DNA of 41,337 nucleotides from an uncultured Clostridia bacterium (GTDB lineage: Bacteria; Bacillota; Clostridia; Oscillospirales; Ruminococcaceae), in the NCBI GenBank assembly GCA_947631265.1, contig CANRKQ010000004.1, forward strand, positions 1 to 41,337, written 5' to 3'. Of this stretch, positions 36,743 through 41,337 are shown in pieces. Position numbers and translations under genes: made by a program. Position 1 is the stretch's first letter. The number at the start of each line of letters is the position of its first letter. Under the pieces are notes generated by a model. It did no database searches, had not been told where the DNA came from, and saw nothing but the letters and a program-made list of their open reading frames with translations.

Positions 36743-38758
36743 ATGAAACGCTGGGAAATAAAAAAGCCTGATCCTCAAAAGGTTGATGAAATTTTAAAAA
36801 AAAGCGATTTAACATCATTGTGCGCTGAAGTTTTAGTGTCAAGAGGTTACGATACTATGGAAATGCTTGTCGATTTTTTCAAAAACGACGAGCTGTCAGA
36901 CCCTATGCTGTTAAAGGATATGCCGCAGGCAGTTGAGGTTATTTCCCGGGCAATGTATAACGGAGAGCTTATATGCGTGTATGGGGACTATGATTGTGAC
37001 GGTGTAACTTCTACCACAATTTTGTTGAATTACCTCGATTTCAACGGAGCTAAAACTATGTATTACATTCCCGACCGGGAAGAGGGATACGGTATCAACA
37101 AAGCCGCAGTCGATAAGCTCAAGGAGCAGGGAGTTTCTCTAATAATTACCGTAGATAACGGAATTTCAGCAATAGAGGAGTCAAAGTATATAAAAGAGCT
37201 TGGAATTAAGCTTGTTATAACCGACCATCACCAGCCGAATGATGAACTTCCCGTAGCTGACGCAGTAGTCAATCCCCATCGTGAGGATTGCCCGTCGCCG
37301 TTTAAGGATTTAGCGGGAGTAGGCGTGGTGTTCAAGCTATGCGCTGCGCTTGACGGAGATTACTCTATTGTTTCTGAGCAGTTTTCCGACCTTGTAGCTA
37401 TTGGAACTATTGCAGATATTGTTCCTCTAAGGGGAGAAAACAGAAGTCTTGTCAAGACGGGATTGAGTATGTTTGAAAACAGCGAGAATTACGGCTTACT
37501 ATATTTGCTTGAAAAGTGCGGAATAAATAAGAGCAGAGTTACATCAGACTCTGTGGCGTATGGAATTTCTCCTAGGATCAACGCAGCGGGTAGGTTCGGT
37601 TCTGCATCAACTGCGGTAGAGGCTCTGATTTCGGAGGATGAAAGCGCAAAATTTGATATTGATAAGCTTATTTTGCTCAATAACCAGAGAAAAGAAACTG
37701 AGAGAATTATACTTAAGAGTATTTTTGAATATATAGATTCAAATCCTGATATATTAAATGAAAAGGTGTTGGTAATAAGCGGAAAGGGCTGGCATCACGG
37801 GGTAATAGGAATAGTATCTGCGAAATTAACGGAGCTTTACGGAAAGCCCAACTTTATAATTACAGTAGACGATAATGGAATAGGCAGGGGTTCGGCAAGG
37901 AGCTTTGAAGGGTTTAATATTTACAAATGTCTTAAATTCTGTGAAGACGCCTTAATTAGATACGGCGGACATAACTGTGCAGGAGGTTTTACGATAAAGG
38001 CTGATAAAATACCTCAGTTTTCAAAAATGGTTTCGGCATTTGCTGGGAAATGCGATAGCTTAAGCGGTATGGTAATTACAGCCGATAAGCTGCTCGAGGC
38101 TAAGGACTTTGACATTAATATGGCGAATAGCTTAAGTATTCTTGAGCCGTTCGGCGAGGGAAACAAAATGCCGGTATTTGCAATAATAGGCGCTGTTGTC
38201 AGAAAGATCATTCCTCTGTCGCAGGGCAAACATACAAAAATAGAATTTTCATATGACGGAATTGTTCAGACTGCGCTTTTGTTTTCAAGACCTGCGTCAA
38301 TGCTTTCGTTTAATGCGGGAGATAAGATTGATATGCTTGTAAATATGGCGGTTACTGAGTATAACGGAAAAAATCAGTTATCTGTAAAGGTTGTTGATTA
38401 CAGAAATCACGGTGTTTCGGCAAATAAATATTTTGCGGCAAAATTCTGTTACGAGGCATATAAAAGGGGTGAACCTGTGCCTGTAAATGTCGTTCACCGA
38501 GTAAAGCCGTCAAGAGATGAGCTGGTAAGGATTTATAAATACATTAAGGCTATAAAACGCGTGTCTATTGATAAACTGTTTATGAAATTCAATACGCAGT
38601 CGATGAATTATTTTAAACTCCGCATATGCTTAGACGCATTTAACGAGCTGGGATTGATAAAGCTTATAGCGTCGAGACAGGAGGTACATATAGTTGAAGT
38701 GTCAAAAAAGGTTGATCTTTCTGAATCGACTGTATTGAATAAAATATATTCTTTATAA
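36743..38758 (+). CDS. recJ: Single-stranded-DNA-specific exonuclease RecJ
   Basis: VYGDYDCDGVTSTTILLNYL, TVDNGISAIEE, VITDHHQP, VVNPHREDCPSPFKDLAGVGVVFKL, GRGSARSFEGFNIYKCL, RYGGHNCAGGFTI. Confidence 0.97.
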   Translation: MKRWEIKKPDPQKVDEILKKSDLTSLCAEVLVSRGYDTMEMLVDFFKNDELSDPMLLKDMPQAVEVISRAMYNGELICVYGDYDCDGVTSTTILLNYLDFNGAKTMYYIPDREEGYGINKAAVDKLKEQGVSLIITVDNGISAIEESKYIKELGIKLVITDHHQPNDELPVADAVVNPHREDCPSPFKDLAGVGVVFKLCAALDGDYSIVSEQFSDLVAIGTIADIVPLRGENRSLVKTGLSMFENSENYGLLYLLEKCGINKSRVTSDSVAYGISPRINAAGRFGSASTAVEALISEDESAKFDIDKLILLNNQRKETERIILKSIFEYIDSNPDILNEKVLVISGKGWHHGVIGIVSAKLTELYGKPNFIITVDDNGIGRGSARSFEGFNIYKCLKFCEDALIRYGGHNCAGGFTIKADKIPQFSKMVSAFAGKCDSLSGMVITADKLLEAKDFDINMANSLSILEPFGEGNKMPVFAIIGAVVRKIIPLSQGKHTKIEFSYDGIVQTALLFSRPASMLSFNAGDKIDMLVNMAVTEYNGKNQLSVKVVDYRNHGVSANKYFAAKFCYEAYKRGEPVPVNVVHRVKPSRDELVRIYKYIKAIKRVSIDKLFMKFNTQSMNYFKLRICLDAFNELGLIKLIASRQEVHIVEVSKKVDLSESTVLNKIYSL

Positions 38759-38786
38759 TTTTAAAATACAAGTACTGAGGTGAACT

Positions 38787-40982
38787 ATGGCTAATTCAAA
38801 AAACTATTCAATTGATCTTCTGATAGAAAAAATAACCAGCGAGGATAAAAAGTATGATCTGGATAAAATCACGCGCGCATACGAGCTTGCTGAGAAAAGC
38901 CATGAGGGTCAGATGCGCGATTCGGGTGAGCCTTATATAACTCACCCTATTGCTGTTGCTCTGATAGCTATTGACCTCGGAATGGATACAGATTCTATTT
39001 CGGCAGCGCTTTTGCACGATGTTGTAGAGGATACGGATATCACTATCGAACAGGTTAGAAGCGAGCTTGGTCCTGACGTCGCTATGCTTGTAGACGGTCT
39101 GACAAAGCTGAGAAAGATTCCTCTTGCGACAAAAGAGGAGCAGCAGGCAGAGAATGTGCGAAAGATAATTCTTGCAACAAGCCAGGATATAAGAGTTATT
39201 ATTATAAAGCTGTGCGACAGACTTCATAATATGCGCACTCTGCAATACAGAACTGACGCTAAGAGAAGAACTACTGCTCTTGAAACTATGAACATATATG
39301 CGCCTATAGCTCACAGGCTGGGAATACAGTCAATAAAAGAGGAAATAGAGGATCTTTCATTTCAGTATCTGGATCCGTATGCCTATGAGGAAATAGACAA
39401 ACAGATGAATATGCGCAAGGAAAAGCGTGTGGAGCTCATTGAAAAGATAAAGGATAAAATAAGGGCAAGGCTTAGCGCTGAGTTTGACCCTGTTCCCGAA
39501 ATTGAGGGAAGAGTAAAAAGCAACTACGGCATTTACAAAAAGATATTCCGGGACGGAAAGGATATAGATCAGATTTACGATAAGTACGCGGTGAGGATTA
39601 TTGTAAATACAGTTACAGAGTGTTACGGCGTTCTGGGAATAATCCACGAGATGTTCAATCCTATCCCTAACAGATTCAAGGACTATATTTCTACGCCTAA
39701 ACCCAACATGTATCAGTCGCTGCACACAACGGTTATCGGACGGGAGGGCATACCATTTGAGGTTCAGATAAGAACATGGGATATGCATCATACCGCTGAA
39801 TACGGAATTGCCGCACATTGGAAATACAAAGAGGGAATTACTAAAAAGGATAAAAACGACGAGCGTCTTGCGTGGATAAGAAAAATTCTGGAGACTCAGA
39901 AGGAAGCCGACGACGTTGAGGAGATCGTGAGAACGATTAAAAACGATCTTGCTCCAGAAGACGTTTTTGCCTATACACCGAAGGGAGATATGATCTCTCT
40001 GCCTGTTGATTCTACAGTAATTGACTTTGCGTATGCTATTCACACGCAGGTAGGCCACAAAATGATAGGCGCTAAGGCTGACAATAAAATGGTTTCTATC
40101 GACCATAAAATTCAGACAGGCGAAATTATAGAGATATTGACCTCCAACAATGAGAATCACGGACCCAGCAGGTCGTGGCTCGATATAGCAAAGACGAACG
40201 ATGCAAAGTCAAAAATACGCTCTTGGTTTAAGAAAGAACGTCGTGAGGAGAATATCATTGAGGGTAAAGCAGAGCTTGAGCGTGAGTTCAAGAGAAATTT
40301 CATTCATGTGCCAGAGAACGATTTAGAGGAATTTCTTGCTGCCGATATGAAACGTCATAACTGCGACAGTCTGGACAGCTTTTATGCGGCAATCGGATAC
40401 GGCGGAGTTCAGTTGCACAAGGTTATAAGGAGATTAAAGGACGAATACACGAAGAAATATGCAAAGCCTTCTGATATTGACAAATCGTCTATTGATGTTC
40501 AAAACGACGCCGGCAAGAGCAACTCATCGGGTGTAATCGTTGACGGAATAAGCGATTGTCTGGTTAAGTTTGCTGCCTGCTGTTCGCCGCTGCCGGGAGA
40601 CGATATTGTGGGCTTTATAACCAAAGGACATGGGATTTCCGTTCACAAGAGAGATTGTGTGAATTTCATAAATCAGACCAAGGCGGAGGAAAACAAGCAT
40701 AGATGGGTTTCTGTGCATTGGGCAGAGGAGAGAAACACATCATACTTTAGAGCGACGCTTGATTTGGTCGCGTATAACAGAATGGGTCTGCTTGCGGATA
40801 TTTCAAACGTTCTGGCGGCTATAAAAATACCTATGCACGAGGCTGCGGCAAGGGAGCTTAAAAACGGCAATGCAAATGTAATTGTCACTATTAGTGTTGC
40901 AGGAAAAGAGCAGCTCGAAAATGTAATATCAAGGCTTATGAAAATCGATAGTATTATTTCTGTTGACAGAACGGGTAAATAA
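38787..40982 (+). CDS. RelA/SpoT family (p)ppGpp synthetase/hydrolase
   Basis: HD domain ALLHDVVEDTDITIEQV, synthetase DKYAVRIIVNTVTECYGVLGIIH, TGS and ACT domains. Confidence 0.97.
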   Translation: MANSKNYSIDLLIEKITSEDKKYDLDKITRAYELAEKSHEGQMRDSGEPYITHPIAVALIAIDLGMDTDSISAALLHDVVEDTDITIEQVRSELGPDVAMLVDGLTKLRKIPLATKEEQQAENVRKIILATSQDIRVIIIKLCDRLHNMRTLQYRTDAKRRTTALETMNIYAPIAHRLGIQSIKEEIEDLSFQYLDPYAYEEIDKQMNMRKEKRVELIEKIKDKIRARLSAEFDPVPEIEGRVKSNYGIYKKIFRDGKDIDQIYDKYAVRIIVNTVTECYGVLGIIHEMFNPIPNRFKDYISTPKPNMYQSLHTTVIGREGIPFEVQIRTWDMHHTAEYGIAAHWKYKEGITKKDKNDERLAWIRKILETQKEADDVEEIVRTIKNDLAPEDVFAYTPKGDMISLPVDSTVIDFAYAIHTQVGHKMIGAKADNKMVSIDHKIQTGEIIEILTSNNENHGPSRSWLDIAKTNDAKSKIRSWFKKERREENIIEGKAELEREFKRNFIHVPENDLEEFLAADMKRHNCDSLDSFYAAIGYGGVQLHKVIRRLKDEYTKKYAKPSDIDKSSIDVQNDAGKSNSSGVIVDGISDCLVKFAACCSPLPGDDIVGFITKGHGISVHKRDCVNFINQTKAEENKHRWVSVHWAEERNTSYFRATLDLVAYNRMGLLADISNVLAAIKIPMHEAAARELKNGNANVIVTISVAGKEQLENVISRLMKIDSIISVDRTGK

Positions 40983-41155
40983 CTAAATAACAAGAGCTGC
41001 GTTGTATCATCTGCTGTCAATATTAGCTTTTTTCAATGATAAATATTGCATAATGGCAGGCGTTATATTGCTTAGTCTTTCCAATATTTTCAGTATATCT
41101 GCAATATTTTTACCTAATAAATATCTAATTAATAAGCTGCAAAGGAGATAAAACA

Positions 41156-41337
41156 ATGAAAATAATAAAGCTAAAACCGCTGAGTGAAATTGGTACTAAT
41201 TCGTATATTGTTGAAACTGAAAGTAAAAATGCTGTTTTGATTGACGCACCTGCTGACGCGGATTATATAATTTCTCAGCTGAGGGAATACGGACTTAACC
41301 TGAAAAAGATATTGCTTACGCACGGGCATATTGACCA
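41156..41337 (+). CDS. MBL-fold metallo-hydrolase, truncated by window end
   Basis: RBS AAAGGAG; MKIIKLKPLSEIGTNSYIVETESKNAVLIDAPADADYIISQLREYGLNLKKILLTHGHID. Confidence 0.9.
   Translation, partial: MKIIKLKPLSEIGTNSYIVETESKNAVLIDAPADADYIISQLREYGLNLKKILLTHGHID

Noticed and set aside
39357-40160. 267-aa minus-strand ORF inside relA/spoT
   Set aside because: Complementary-strand open frame within a clearly conserved coding gene; the composition looks non-natural.
1-41337. Mobile elements, prophage, toxin-antitoxin or anti-phage defence islands
   Set aside because: No transposase, integrase, phage structural, restriction or reverse-transcriptase-like ORFs were recognised; MazG and AbrB here sit in housekeeping contexts.

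Overview
The window looks like a low-GC Clostridia/Ruminococcaceae-type chromosome segment. It is mostly conserved core genes, with a few accessory carbohydrate-active loci. From left to right: an amidohydrolase with a fumarase alpha subunit; tRNA-Leu(CAA); T-box-pheS-pheT; ireB; a polysaccharide deacetylase lipoprotein; an acidic lipoprotein; rqcP/hup/mazG/spoVB-like; spmB/spmA; an AbrB-family regulator with a long structured leader; a GH25-fold membrane protein lacking the canonical catalytic acids; rpoD/dnaG/dgt; a YigZ-family protein; rpmE; a secreted hypothetical; a GH5 cellulase with FIVAR/FN3-like modules; a phosphosugar mutase; a LysR regulator; spoVAE/spoVAD without an adjacent spoVAC; a small tail-anchored basic protein behind a structured leader; a GH2/serine hydrolase/GH26-like operon ending in a 3-unit ~100-bp palindrome-containing repeat array; recJ; relA/spoT; and the start of an MBL-fold hydrolase. 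I saw no CRISPR array, transposase, prophage or obvious defence system. The best leads are the repeat array at 36335-36605, the GH25 pseudo-enzyme candidate, the abrB leader RNA, and the unannotated 50-aa ORF at the start of the GH5 transcript. All family calls come from reading motifs by eye; no database search was run.
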